The notes under the pieces: model-generated
Told to the model about the DNA's origin: nothing
Seen by the model: only the letters and a program-made list of their open reading frames with translations
The model's database searches: none
Part shown: in pieces, positions 34,274-46,430 of the stretch
Position numbering within the stretch: the first letter of the stretch is position 1
Layout of the letters: every line of letters starts with the position of its first letter
Assembly (NCBI GenBank): GCA_039720395.1
Contig: CM077823.1
Location: forward strand, 32,570,371 to 32,634,370
Direction: 5' to 3'
Source of the DNA: Liquidambar formosana
Taxonomy: Eukaryota; Streptophyta; Magnoliopsida; Saxifragales; Altingiaceae
Length of the DNA: 64,000 nucleotides
Program-made: the position numbers and the translations under genes

Positions 34274-34559
34274 AACATTATCATTCACTTAATAAGTGAG
34301 GCAATTGTTACTAAACCACTAGGATTAAGTTTTGAATATCCCCATATTCAACCCCAAAAAAATAATAAATAATAAATAATAAAAAACAATTCATGCTTAA
34401 AAGTTTTGAATCCTACTAAAGTCTATAAGGAAATCAGAAGACCCTTAAGAGGTAAGACCTTTGAAGTTTGGTGCATCCGCAAGGAGAGCTAACAGTCTAA
34501 CACGTACCAAACTCTCTGCTACCTGTGAACAAATTAGGAACGCCCCCCGGCACAATACC

Positions 34560-34865
34560 AGCGGACCGAAATGTCTTTCACACTTCACGATCATACAGTA
34601 ATAAAGTGGCGTTTTCGTTAATATATGGAGAAACTGAACCCATTTGCTGAGTGCTTCGAACGGTGCGAAGGGAAGAGACATGCAGGGTGAGAAGAGCTAG
34701 CCGGAACCGACCACCGAGGTGTCGGGGAGACGCAGCATGCGATGAACCAAATGTCGGATGGTTTTGACTGTCGTGTCTCCACACATGCACATTCCCGCAA
34801 AACATCTCCTTCCCACGTGTTTTCCTTTTGTTCTTAGCCCACCACGTGCCAAGCATGTGTCCTCT
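34560..34865. repeat. Right arm of the inverted duplication (partner 31350-31725)
   Basis: Reverse complement of the left arm, with good matches around ggtgcgaagggaagagaca, gcgatgaaccaa, cccacgtgttttcc and caagcatgtgt. A weaker match to 33361-33420, on the far side of the Mutator element, suggests the arm once extended further. Confidence 0.7.
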
Positions 34866-35733
34866 TTATCTTTTTTCTTTTGTTTTTTTTTTTTTTGTTT
34901 TGGCCAGCTAGTAATCGCCGGTGATTTCGAACGCAGCCGCCACTTCCCGTCCGCGATTTCACTGTGAGTGAGAACTGCCGGGTGGCTTTTTTGTACCACT
35001 TGCCTTTTTTTTTTTTTTTGGGGGGGGGGGCACCCTATAGCCAGTGGCAAAATTATGAATTTTCTCTGGCATATATGGTCAATTTTTGTTCGGATGATTA
35101 TTATTATTATTATTATTATTTTCACTTTATAAATGAAACAATCTTTCAAAGGAACCTTCTATGACTTTATTTTTATCCTAATAGACAAGGAGAGGAACAA
35201 AGAAATTTTTTTTGAATTTAATAATTAATATAAAACATTAAATATTTATTGATAATAAAATGGGTATAATTAGGAAGATTAAATTTTTGTGAAATAAAAA
35301 AAGTAAGAGTAATTTATATGAAAGAAAAAAAAGAAAAAAAAAAAAAAAAAAGAGAGGCCGGTTTACAATTAGAAAATGTGAAAGATTAAGAAAAAAATTT
35401 AGTAGAATCAAATTTAAAAACACCAAAATTTATATATAATAAATAATCTTTTTTAAATGGGTGAGGAAGTTCAAATGACCCCTTGGCAGCCCCACTCCCT
35501 CTCCCCTGCCTATTGCTATGACATTATGAGTGCGTAGATCCTTGACGACCCTCTAAGAAGTCAGAGTAAAGATAACATAGCTCTGGCGATCATCACAAAG
35601 TCTTTCTTTCTTTCTTCTTTTCTTAGATAATTGCACTTTACCCTTTTTTTTGTCTTTTTTTTTTGCTAAGATTTGCACATTACCCTTTAATCTTTAAAGA
35701 TAAAGTTAGATACTATAAGGATAAAACAGTAAT
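34866..35733. other. Low-complexity spacer
   Basis: Long T and A tracts, a G run at about 35020-35030 and a TTA trinucleotide run (about 35098-35121). No gene. Confidence 0.5.
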
Positions 35734-35939
35734 GGCCTATTTGGTTGTCCAATTCCAAATTAAACAGTTCAATAAATTTTATATAGTTTTGAAAGTATAA
35801 ATTTATTATCTTAAATTAAAATATATTCAATGTATAAATCATCTTGAATTTGTTAATTTAAAATGATGGAGTATGCCTTAAATACTATATAAAATTTTTT
35901 GAATTGTTTAATTTTTAATTAGTCAACCAAACAAGACCT
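35734..35939. mobile_element. MITE, about 206 bp
   Basis: The left end ggcctatttggttgtccaatt and the right end (reverse complement aggtcttgtttggttgactaatt) are inverted repeats. Internal pairing runs through attaaacagttcaataaattttatatagt. Strongly self-complementary and non-coding. Confidence 0.65.
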
Positions 35940-37845
35940 AAGTTTTTTTTTTTTTTTTTGAAAAATAATAAAAAAAGAAGCCCATTGTGTACTACTATCT
36001 TCTCTCCCACGAGGGTATTTATCTTTTTAATAGATAACAGAAGAAAGTGAGTAAGAAACCCACCAAGGGTTGCATGAGATTTCTCATCAAACGATGACCA
36101 TTTGGAAGCAAAGCTTTCAACCAAGAGGAGCCACAATATTCAGGCTTGTCATTTTCATTTTTTGAGATAACTGCATTTTATCCCTTTTAAGTTTGATATC
36201 TTTTCACTTAGACTTTATTTGGTTTGCAGATTTTATCAAGAAAAAAATTAAAATATAAGCAATCGTACTTTTCTTTATTTGGTTGCAATGAAAAATTGGA
36301 AAAAAAAGAAGAATAATTAGAATAATTTTAGCTTGGTATGATTTTATCTTTTCATTTTATTTTCTTTCCTTCTTTTTTTTTTCCTTGGTAGAATCCATGA
36401 ACCAAATAGAGGGTTAGACTTTTGCTAATTGATCTTTTTCTATCTCTCTCAATATATGTGTGTGTGTGTGTGTGTGTGTATCCGGTCTTATGAAAACGTG
36501 CTGATAAAAATCAGTATCATGTATTAGGGGTTGTATTCACACATGTGTGGATAATACGATACAACCCACTAATGCATATGGTACGATCCCTTAACACATG
36601 GTTTTAATATAAGAAAATCAACACGTGATAATATCAAATCAAATCTATACTATCTATATTATTATAGATAGTATAGCCTTTCGTAGATGATCATACCAAA
36701 AATTACTTAAATTTTTTAAGAAAATTTTTAATTAACACAAAAATAGGCTTCCAAAAAATAGTGGAGTGCCTCCCAAAACCTAAACGGCTATTCTACTATT
36801 GTGTACGGATGTAATTTGGTCCCTTGTAAATTGAGAATTGAATCAATATATACCGACTTCTTTATTTGGTTTAACTTGGTACTTGGTTTTTTTTTTTCTT
36901 CCTTTTAAAAAAAAAAAAAAAAATTTGTTTTCGGTTGAAATATTTAAAATATAGACCTCCATTTAGTCTGGTTTTAGGTTGTGACATCACATAAACCAAT
37001 CCAATATACCTCTAAGACATGATATGATATGGTGTGTGTATATATATATATATATAATGAATTAATTATTAACCATACATATGTATATATGTCTTATTTT
37101 AATTATTTCAATCTTTATTTTGACTTCATATGTTAGAAGTACACCTGTCCCGCATGCTTGAATGGGACTTATCAAAATTTTATAAGAACATTTTGACATA
37201 AGTTATATCAATCTCATACATTAGATATACATACTTGAATGGGGCCATCAAAGAAAACAAACAAGTTGTGAATATGTGATGCGTTTGGAAGCGAAGAAAC
37301 ATAGGTCTCAATATCATCAGAATATCATCAGGTAATGACGACAACATTAGGGCTGATGTAAATCATGTTAAAGATGTCCTCACCCTCACTTGAAATTGTC
37401 TTTTAGATATATGATATATATAATAAGAATGTCTCATCAACACGTGTTGATGTTATTACCACCGGTGTTGTATATTGAAGGTTGTATTCCATGCACATGA
37501 CATATGTTATACGGTACAATTGACCTATGCATAGAATACTATCAACAATAAACCATACTAATATAAGAAAATCACCAAGTATTGATGAGAGCGAATCTTG
37601 TCTATATGCATATATATAAACTTTTTTTTTTTTTTTTTTTTTTTTTTGTGTTCATTTAAAGTGATTGGACCTTTATACCCTAAACTCTACCCCCACCTAG
37701 GTCTCACTAGACGACAAGTTTGGTGGTATATATATTTCATTTATATATATATTATAAGAGTAAAGTTAACATCGATTTGAGAGACTCACAGAGTAATCTA
37801 ATCCAATGACCACCAATGCACAGGATGCATCTACATACGTAGGTA
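35940..37845. other. AT-rich spacer with microsatellites, no gene
   Basis: Contains a GT dinucleotide run (about 36457-36478), a poly-T run (about 37622-37647) and a short palindrome (ctatactatctatattattatagatagtatag region, about 36647-36680). Some segments near 36540-36620 and 37440-37590 look distantly alike (gggttgtattc / aggttgtattcc, then ataagaaaatca), perhaps old repeat copies. Confidence 0.45.
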
Positions 37846-38045
37846 GGGCTTGTTTGGCAACTTAAAAAATTGAATTAGATTATGTTTAGTTTATAACTGT
37901 TATTTGTTTTTATTTAAACAAATTCATAATTAATTTAAAAAAAAAAATGTTTATGTCTTATTTATAGAACAAAATTGCACTGTTTAATAGGGAAAAAAAA
38001 AATTATCAAACAGTGTGAAAAAAGATTTATCAAGACTCATTGTTT
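37846..38045 (+). mobile_element. Diverged member of the ggctgtttggaaac MITE family
   Basis: gggcttgtttggcaactt, taactgttattt, attaattt, tttatgtcttattt, ctgtttaatagggaaaaa and tatcaaacagtgtga occur in the same order as in the copies at 40381-40635 and 46837-47074. The right end is degraded. Confidence 0.55.
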
Positions 38046-38327
38046 ACTAGGGTGCATATGATCACTTCCCCAATCCATTGTCATCACTACCTCATACTAG
38101 GACCGACATTTGTTTATCTCAAAACGTATCACATATTATCACAGCTTGCTAGTTTTCGTTGATGGGTCCCATTCAGGTAAATGTAGCACGAGTAACGCAT
38201 CACTTCTGCAGATGGAGAAAAGCAGCTAGGCTAGCCATACGCGCCCCGCTCCTTCCACAAGCTTCACGTAGACCCGTATATGTTTCAAAGTGTCAACCGC
38301 AGCTCTCGCAATCTTGTAAATGTAAAT

Positions 38328-38563
38328 GGATTTGGATTTGGTGCAATTGGCTATTTTTATTGTATGGTGCAAAGAGTGTAGGATCGATGACATGTGGCCA
38401 ATAAAGAGAAATAGATGACTGTTAAGCGTTGAACGTCAAATTTGAAAGATGTATTTAATGTCTAATGTCTAATAGTTCTCTATTTCTTCTCCTTGTCATG
38501 TCTCATCGATTCTACGTTTACTGCACCATGCAATAACGGCACCAAATCAAAATCCAAATCCAA
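38328..38563. repeat. Imperfect hairpin, arms of about 95 bp
   Basis: The arms 38328-38425 and 38468-38563 are inverted copies: tggatttggatttgg, attgtatggtgca, gatcgatgacatg and aagagaaatag pair with their counterparts ccaaatccaa-type, tgcaccatgcaat, catgtctcatcgat and ctatttcttct. Mismatches and small bulges occur along the stem, and the loop is about 40 bp. The sequence left of the stem (38200-38320) has higher GC than its surroundings. Could be a MITE, an inverted gene-fragment duplication, or a young MIR-type locus. Confidence 0.55.
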
Positions 38564-40380
38564 TGTAATTACCTTGTCTCTAAGCAAAAAATATAAAAAA
38601 GAACAAAAAGAGTACCTTGTAGATAATGATCATGAGAATGAAAGGAAATTCTATTTCGAGCTTTCTCTTGTTATTTAGTTATGTGACTTCTAGTTGGATT
38701 GGTGTTATTCCATATCCCAATTATTATGTGTACCTACTTGGTTATTGGATTAAAGTTTGCATTATGTGGGGGAAAGGATTCTCTCCATAACTTAACATCA
38801 ATTATTGAACTCAGTTAGAACATGTGATAGATTTTGATATTTTGGTAACGTAACTTCTTGTCATGATTATGGCATCCAAATGTTGCTAACATGACAACAT
38901 GTTGTGCACAACCGCAAATGGAGTTAGAGGAGTTTACTACTTCACTCTAATGGATTCCTTTTAATCGATTATTAGAGTTTTATCTTAAATATATACATTA
39001 AGTAAATTTTTTTTTTAGAAACACATTAAATAAATTAGTTAATTACAACATTTTATAAAATTATTACTTAACAATAACTTCTATATAGAAATTTTTTGAA
39101 CTTGTAGTAAAAAAAAATAATAAATAAAATAAATAAATAAATAAAACCTTAAATATTCATTGATAACATGAATTGAAAAGATTTTATAATCAAATAAATT
39201 CCTAAAAACCTAAGTTAGGACATAAATCTTACATTCACATAAATTCCTCACACAAATCACACATCATGTTATAATCCCAAAAATTTAAGAAATCAACACT
39301 ACGAAATGCAAAAATCTTATAAATCCCAAAAAATATGATAAATCAACATGATCTAATCTTAAAGATTTCTGCAATACCTCTTAGAAATTAGAATGCTTGT
39401 CTTGAGACTTGGATCGAGTTGCTCTCATAGGCTAGAGTCTCAGTCTCGACTTATCTAATAATTTGAAAAAACATACCACAATATAAGTGAGATTTCCATT
39501 ATTTAAAAAAAAAAAAAAAAAAAAATCAAACCCCAAATACATATTACAAATTTCAAAATAATGAAATAATCAAACCACAACTCGATTAGATGGATTTGTT
39601 ACCTTATTTATAGATTGAGCTCTGAATTCCAAATAATCAAACACCTTTTAATGAGCTCGAGAGAGATGAAGAGATTCGATTGAACCCTCGTCTCGCTTTT
39701 TCAAATTTATTCGATTTTTCCAAAATTGATTTGGGGATTTTTTTTATCTTATTTGTACGTATTTGATTGAAGTGTGAGAAACATCAAACCCTAGATCAGA
39801 CTCATCAAATCGATTTAGGGATGATGTACTAGAGTGTCGGAGTGCATGCAGAAGAATGATCATGTTGAGATCAAAGCAAACGGCCAAGAGATCGAACACG
39901 ATTGTGCATGTAAAATAAAGAATAGAAGATAGATGAGAGATTTAGAGTGAGAGGGAGAGGTCTTAGGGCATGAGAGCTATCAAGAAAGAGAGTCTTGAGG
40001 GATGGGAAAGCATGAGAGTCTGAGAGAAAGTGTTATCTTTTAATAAATATGTAATAAATAAATAAATAAAAGAGTGAGAGCGCGTGCCCCCATCTAAATC
40101 TATCCCGTGTACAACAATAACAATTACTACATATTGTTTAAATAGAGAGTTCGAAAAGATAATGAGAGTACCATAATTAGGAATGACAATAGGGCGAACT
40201 TGGGACAAACTATCATATGCTAACCTTAATTTTGACCTTCACTTTGATAGGAAATACCCCACCTTGTTTCCATCCTAAACCTGTCTTGGGTTTGGGATGG
40301 GCAGCCATATCTTGGCCTTGACCTCAACCTTGATAAAAATTATCAAACCCCATTTCCATTTTAAACTCACCTTGAGTCTT
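38564..40380. other. AT-rich spacer, no gene
   Basis: Only A/T tracts and short unsupported frames were seen on either strand. Confidence 0.5.
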
Positions 40381-40635
40381 GGAGTTTGTTTGGAAACTTC
40401 AAAAACTGGATCAGACTAAGTCTAATCCATAACTGTTATCTAGTTTTTAAATAAATGAACTTACAGTTAGTTTGAAAAAAATTGTGTTTATATCTTATTT
40501 TCACAACAAAATTGAACTACTTAATAGGAAAAAGAGACTTATCAAACAGTGTGAAATCAAACTAGCCAAACTTATTCTCAACTGGGCAATTTTATTTTCA
40601 ATTGGCCAAATTTTCAGGTTTACCAAACAGCCTTT
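40381..40635 (+). mobile_element. MITE of the ggctgtttggaaac family, copy 2
   Basis: The left end gtttgtttggaaacttcaaaaactggatcag and right end tttcaggtttaccaaacagcc are imperfect inverted termini. The interior is collinear with 46837-47074 (aactgttatct, cagttagtttgaaaaaaatt, cagtgtgaaatcaaa). Confidence 0.75.
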
Positions 40636-41603
40636 GGACTACTTAATTTTGACCCATCTTAATTAAATATGTCGACCTTGTCTATACCATTTTTTTTCCT
40701 CCTGTTTTTTTTTCTTGAAAAAAAAATTATTTCCTTAAAAAAAAAACAAAAAAGATGAGTTAAATCTTTGACCAACTCTACTATAACCTCACTCACAAAG
40801 AAATCATTATCATTAGTGATAACCATATTCACACACTTTGAAAATTATTATTAAATTTATTCACTATCAATTACTCTCTATCTTTAAATTCAAATTAGAA
40901 AGAAATTCAATTATATATTATCTTACTATTAATTACAAACTTGTTATTATAATACATTAACAAACAGAAGAAGTCGATACATTTATCTAGGAGTATTATT
41001 ATTATTACTATTGTTTGATATTTTCCCTTCTAAAATTTTGAATTCCAATTTAAAATGCAAAATCATGACCTTAACCATCAAAGCGAACAATGTTTACCCA
41101 CTAGACTCTCAATGAATGTAGACAGTGGATTGCACATCTGACAACAATAATCACCTGACTAGGTGCGTGTGAAAATCTGAGTGTGTAAATGTTCCAACAG
41201 AAGAGTCGGAACAAATTGGTTTCATCCGACTAGGTTCCAAACCCGGCGAGACGGTGGTGAACGGCCAGGCTTGCTGAGGCCAAGCTAGCTATAGAGGAAA
41301 AAACCAGGGTTTCGGTTTTTGGTTTTTGTTTTTGCGTTGGAGGGCTAAACCACGGTTTTCTCGGGCCAGGTGGGTTTGACTGGCAAAAACGCCGAAACCC
41401 AGAGAAAAAACTCTTGGAAAGCCCAGCAGCCAACGCCAAGTAACGGCTGTAACGCCACCGCCAGGTCCACCACACACATATACATAACACAAACACACAC
41501 ATAGCTCACACCTAGCTTGCCTCTCTCTCTGCCACATCCCTCTTCTTTGTAACTCTTCAGCATGTAGAACCTTCCCTTTTTTCACTCCTAAAACCCCCTT
41601 TTC

Positions 41604-41607
<4 letters not shown>
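40636..41607. other. Upstream region of the bHLH gene
   Basis: AT-rich up to about 41200, then markedly higher GC from 41230 to 41600, as expected for a promoter or proximal regulatory region. No separate gene. The minus-strand frames here are not supported. Confidence 0.4.
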
Positions 41608-41652
<45 letters not shown>

Positions 41653-41655
41653 CAT
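41608..41655 (+). promoter_or_regulatory. CT microsatellite followed by an AT/TATA run before the bHLH start
   Basis: About 15 CT repeats run directly into ctatatatatatata (about 41637-41652), 75-90 bp before the ATG at 41730. The AT run could serve as a TATA box with a short leader, or both repeats could lie in the 5' UTR. Both readings are common in plants. Confidence 0.45.
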
Positions 41656-41729
41656 ATACACACCCACATATATGACTTCTTTAATTAGTTTGTGGGTCTT
41701 TGTTGGGTCTGAGCTTTGAAGGGGTTGTA

Positions 41730-44222
41730 ATGGCGGATAATGGGGGTTTTGAGGGAGACCATTTGGGTGGGGGGAGCTTCTCTCAATTGCTTTTCTCTGA
41801 TGATGATGCTGTGGGTTTCGATGTGGACCAGAACTGCTTTAACTATAGTTCATCGTTTTATGGCGCAAACGCTTCTTCTTCTAAGATGCTCTGTTTTGGC
41901 AACTATCAGAACGGAGGTGAAGTGGTGGTGTGTACGGAAAAAACTACCAGGACTGGGCAGAAATCGGGTGTCACATGCAGCGATTCGTCCTCTGCTTCCT
42001 CATGCAACAACACCCACATCAACATGTTGCCCAAATCTAATGTAAGTCTCAATGATTTCCTCAAAAATCTCCTTATTGGGTTCATCTTGGCAGCAAGGGA
42101 TAATGCTTCTCTGTTTCTCTCTCTGTAAGCAGAAGAAACGAAATGGGTCGGGTCAGAATTCGGGAGAGGGGTCGAGCGCCCCCGCCGGAGCTCCGGGAAC
42201 GAGTAAAAAGTCTAAAACGGAGAACCCCACATCGGCCGGCCCTGCAAAGGTGAGACAAATCGACGGTGGTGGTTTTGCATGTTGGTGTTCACTGTCTTTT
42301 TCTTATTGTATTTAGCTATTTCTCTTTAATGGGCATGCTTTTTTTTTTCTTTTTCCCTTCTGAAATTTGAAAAACAGGGGAAGAAAGAGAAGCTTGGAGA
42401 TCGAATCGCAACATTGCAGCAGCTTGTTTCTCCCTTTGGCAAGGTTTTTTTTTTTTTTTTTTTTGTTTGAAAAAATTGAAAATATGTTTATGCAGCTAGG
42501 TTGATTTTGAAACTCTGTTTGGGGAAATGGAAAATGTGCACAGACGGATACGGCTTCGGTGCTTCATGAAGCGACTGGATACATCAGGTTTCTGCACGAG
42601 CAGGTTCAGGTTTTGTGTTCGCCATACTTGCAGCGTCTGCCTTCCTCGGCCCATTACCTGCCTGTAAGAAACATCACTATCTGAATTTTTCTAAATTACC
42701 CTCTTCTCTCTTTCTTTTTCTTTTTTAACATTTTTTTTTTTTTGCTGGTAAATTCCACGAAAGCCTTGAATTATAGAGGGCCCCTAAAATCCTTTTTTGG
42801 CTTTAAAACCCACTTTCTTTTTCTTTTCTATTTTTTTTTTCAAACTTAACACTTATTTTCATTAAATTTTCATCAAATTTATAATATGTTTTGTTTTTGT
42901 GGAATTTAATGGTGAGATCAATTACTAACCCTGTGTTTGGTTGGGGGAAAAGAGAAGGAAAGGAAAAGGGAAGGATAAGGATAGTTTTATGTGTGTGGTT
43001 GAGGGGAATGGGGGAAGGAAGGGGCAAATTCTTCCATTTTAATTTTTTGGAGTCCTAATAGTGGGGAAAAGGGGGAAGGAAAATGAGGAATTGATCTTAA
43101 AAAACACATTTATTCATATGATTATTATAATTTATTATTACTATTACATATTTAAAGGTAAAATAGTAAAATCAGTATTTATTTTTTCTATTCTTTCTTC
43201 TGTACCAAACACACAGGAAGGCAAAAAAAAAATTATATTTTTTTTTATTTTTTATCCATCAAACCAAACACATTTCCTTCCCCTCTTGGTGAAAAGTTTA
43301 TTCCTTTAATCTTTTTTTCTTTCCTCCTTTCTATCATGCCTACCAAACATTAAAAGTTGATTTAAATATTAAATTAATTTTAATAACATGTTCAGACAAT
43401 ATATTTTTATTAGAAAATTAAAAAAAAAATGTTACAATTTAATAATTGAAGAATACATTTATAAATTTTAATCGAGGATGTTTTATCACACTGACCTTTA
43501 ATTCATATAATTTACCCGAAGTAGCCTGTGAATTTTTTTGGGAAACTACCAATGCATTTGTCTTATTTGGAGTAATTCCGAGGGAAATTACCAATGCATT
43601 TGTCTTATTAAGAGTAATTCCCAAGGAGGATGCTTTGACTATCAACTTGTTTTTGTTTGTAATAGTTTATAGTAAAGTCAGTAGTCAGTTTGTTATAAGT
43701 CAATAGTCAAAGAAAAATTACACTTTTGCATGTACTCAACACTCAACAATCCCATTTTCACGACGGATTGCAAAGAAGATGGCAGGTGTGGGTCCCACCT
43801 GACATGACTGTACTGACCACCTGACCTTTCTGTTTAGGGAAAATTATGAAAAAATTTTGACCACGGTGAAACACTTAGAAACTGTGGGTTAAATTGGTCA
43901 CAGTCAACTGCAATGCTTACACGATAATGACATTTTTTCTTTTCCTTTTTTTTTTTACCATTGTATATCAAAGTTGATTCCTCTCAAATATTTAAAAAAG
44001 AAAAGGAAAAGAGATGAACAACTCTTGTTTTTACTGTGTTTTATTTACTGTGTTGAATAGGAATTAGGAGAAGACGGAGAAGGGGATTCAAGAAGGAAGG
44101 ATTTGAAGAGCAGGGGTCTGTGCCTGGTCCCTGTTGCATGCACCGTACACGTGGCAAACAGTAACGGTGCTGATTTCTGGTCACCTGCCATGGCCGACAT
44201 CAGCAGTTCAACACAGCTCTGA
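41730..44222 (+). CDS. bHLH113: Atypical bHLH transcription factor (bHLH113/bHLH112 type), five exons
   Basis: Exons are 41730-42041, 42133-42249, 42378-42443, 42544-42663 and 44061-44222. All introns are GT-AG and phase 0, giving 258 aa. The helix-loop-helix spans exons 3-4: [22 protein letters not shown] then [20 protein letters not shown] and VQVLCSPYL, characteristic of the bHLH112/113/123/68 group. The first part lacks the His-Glu-Arg triad that reads E-boxes, so DNA recognition is atypical for this group. The C-terminal [21 protein letters not shown] and [13 protein letters not shown] is the group's conserved tail. The N-terminus is Ser/Gly-rich and acidic ([14 protein letters not shown]). 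It probably acts in the nucleus as a dimer. Intron 4 (1397 bp) holds a MITE-like segment and a 42-bp tandem repeat. The symbol rests on remembered family resemblance and on the neighbouring LYR genes. Confidence 0.88.
42930..43352. mobile_element. Probable MITE in intron 4 of the bHLH gene
   Basis: The left end ctgtgtttggttgggggaaaagagaagg faces an inverted right end (reverse complement taatgtttggtaggcatgatagaaagg). The interior is purine-rich on the left and pyrimidine-rich on the right (ggaaaagggaagg against ccttcccctc), so it can fold back. Boundaries are approximate. Confidence 0.45.
43542..43625. repeat. Two-copy 42-bp tandem repeat in the bHLH intron
   Basis: gaaa(c/t)taccaatgcatttg followed by tcttatt and gagtaattcc occurs at 43542-43583 and again at 43584-43625 with few changes. 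Confidence 0.8.
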
Positions 44223-46068
44223 GACTTTTCTGCAATGTAGTTTACATCTGTTGTACATGTGGGCTGCGGTACTAACAAGTGCAGCTCAGTAAAGTCAAGA
44301 AAGGAAACGAGATCGAAGAAGAAGGGGAGAGGTCATCAAGACGTCATCAAAAAGATTACATGACTAGGGTAAAAAATAGATAGGTAAGAAAAGTGTTCAA
44401 AGTGTAATTTTCCCTTTTTTTGATGCAGAGACTAGGGAGACTTTTTTTTTTTGGCTTTTTGTGTGTGTAAAGAGAGGAGAGGGAGAGTGTTTTTGAGAGA
44501 GAAAGGGTGAAAGTGTCCTTTTCTTTTTACCCTTTGTTGGGAAAATGAAAATGACTTGGCAATGGCATGGTTGGTTTACATCAGTGTATGTTTGCTGGGA
44601 TAAATCAATATCCAATGCAATTTTAACTTGGCATGTCTTACACTTGGAGCAAAAAGTTGTCTAAGCAAATTTCATTTTCTCTTTTTTCTTCTGCAATTCT
44701 TGCTTTCCCAAGACAGCTCTGGCTGGACCAGCGCTTGGTTTGGCAGATTTTCATTTCTGATGTGGCAGATTTATGACTAACTTACTCTGTTCAGCTTCCT
44801 CTTTTTGCATCTACCAAACAAGGAAAAAAAAACTATTCCACTCTTGGATGGAAAGTCTTAATGTCTTATACCCTTTGTTTTTTCCTCTCCTTTTTATTTT
44901 TTTGGGGATAAGTGCTATCCCTCTTTCACTTCCCTTTATTTTTTCCTTCATTTCTAACAAGTGGAGCATAAATGTCCTCATTTTGAGGATGTGGGATATG
45001 AAGCTTTCTTTTTTTGTTTTTTCCTTTTTCTCCCCCTTGATTATATTACCATGCCTACATGAATCAAGAAATACCACCTTGTAAACTTTATTTAATCCAT
45101 GAAGTGAATGAAAAACCAGTTTAATTGAATGGATCTGTCTAGCTTTCTCATTTGGCTATCCTTTCATTATCTCAATTTGATTACCACCAACCCCATTTAA
45201 TTTGATCAGTCATCATTAATGCAAAAGCTGATTAACTATTCTATACATAATATATGTATATCCATACTACTATATAGAGGGAAGAGTTCCTTTGGTGTCT
45301 CCATTGTTGAATTTTCAAAATAAATCCTTAAAAAATGAAAAAGCAAGTCCAAATTGTAATGTTTTTCAAACAAATATGTTACTCCTCTCTAATTCACTTT
45401 TAATTAGAGAGATGTAGTAGGTAAGGGTAGTTGATTACCATTTCAATTCCATCTCTTCTTTGTAACCACCCTACCCATGTTTTCCTTTCTAATTCACTTT
45501 TCTCTTGTGGAGTCACTTTCTTAAACTCAAATTGTTAAATTGAAATTTTATTTTGGCATTTTCTCATTCTTAAGAATAGTATTCTACCATTTTTTGTTGT
45601 ACATACGCATATTGTCAGTGTTGGATTTAAGGGGGCTAGCGAGGGCCATGGCCTCCCCAAAGTTTAGAAAACTTGCTTTAGTCAACGTCTTTTGCAACTA
45701 GAAATACTATATTGCAAAACTTTGGCCCCTCCAAAAACTTTTTTCATTACAAGTTGAACCCTGCATGCGCTTTTGCTAATTAATATTTTACCTCAAATAT
45801 ACTTTTTATAATTACAAATTTAACCCTGCATGCAACCCAAGTTCCTCTTATTACATAACTACCCGAAATCATGCTACTTTATTACATAGTCTCCATACTC
45901 CAATGCCCAAAAAATAGGAAAAAAATGAATATGGGAAAAAAGTAAAAACAAAGAGCATTCAAAATACACAATATATACATATATATAGACACACACACAA
46001 TGACATTGTATGGGGATCAAACCTTGAACCACCCAAATGGACCAATCAAAGGATAACAAATGCAAAGA
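44223..46068. other. Spacer downstream of the bHLH gene, no gene
   Basis: The first few hundred bases may be 3' UTR. The rest is AT-rich with short unsupported frames. Confidence 0.45.
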
Positions 46069-46430
46069 AAATGAGATTCTTTTCATGAAGAATCCTACGA
46101 CATGATACAACATAAGGAGATATCGTTGAAGGGAAAAATGACATCATTCTGGCCTAAGTAGAACGCTAAAGGGAGATGACGTCAACGATATCAAATGAGA
46201 TTTATTTAATGAAGAATCCGATCTTACGACAAACTAGAACGTAACAAGATATCATTGAAGGGAAAAATGACATCATTCTAGCCTAACTAGAACGCCAATT
46301 GGGGAATTGATGTTAACAATGTCCCTCAACATGAATTGTCTACAACGTAACAAGATATCGTTAAAGGAAAAAATGACATCATTTTGGCCTAACTAGAACG
46401 CCAAGGGATTTTAACATCAAAAATGTCCCT
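46069..46430. repeat. Three-copy tandem repeat, period about 120 bp
   Basis: Units start near 46069, 46193 and 46316. Each contains aagatatc(g/a)tt-aagg-aaaaatgacatcatt, then (c/t)tggcctaa-tagaacgc. The first two also share aaatgagatt...gaagaatcc. Divergence between units shows it is not recent. Confidence 0.75.
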
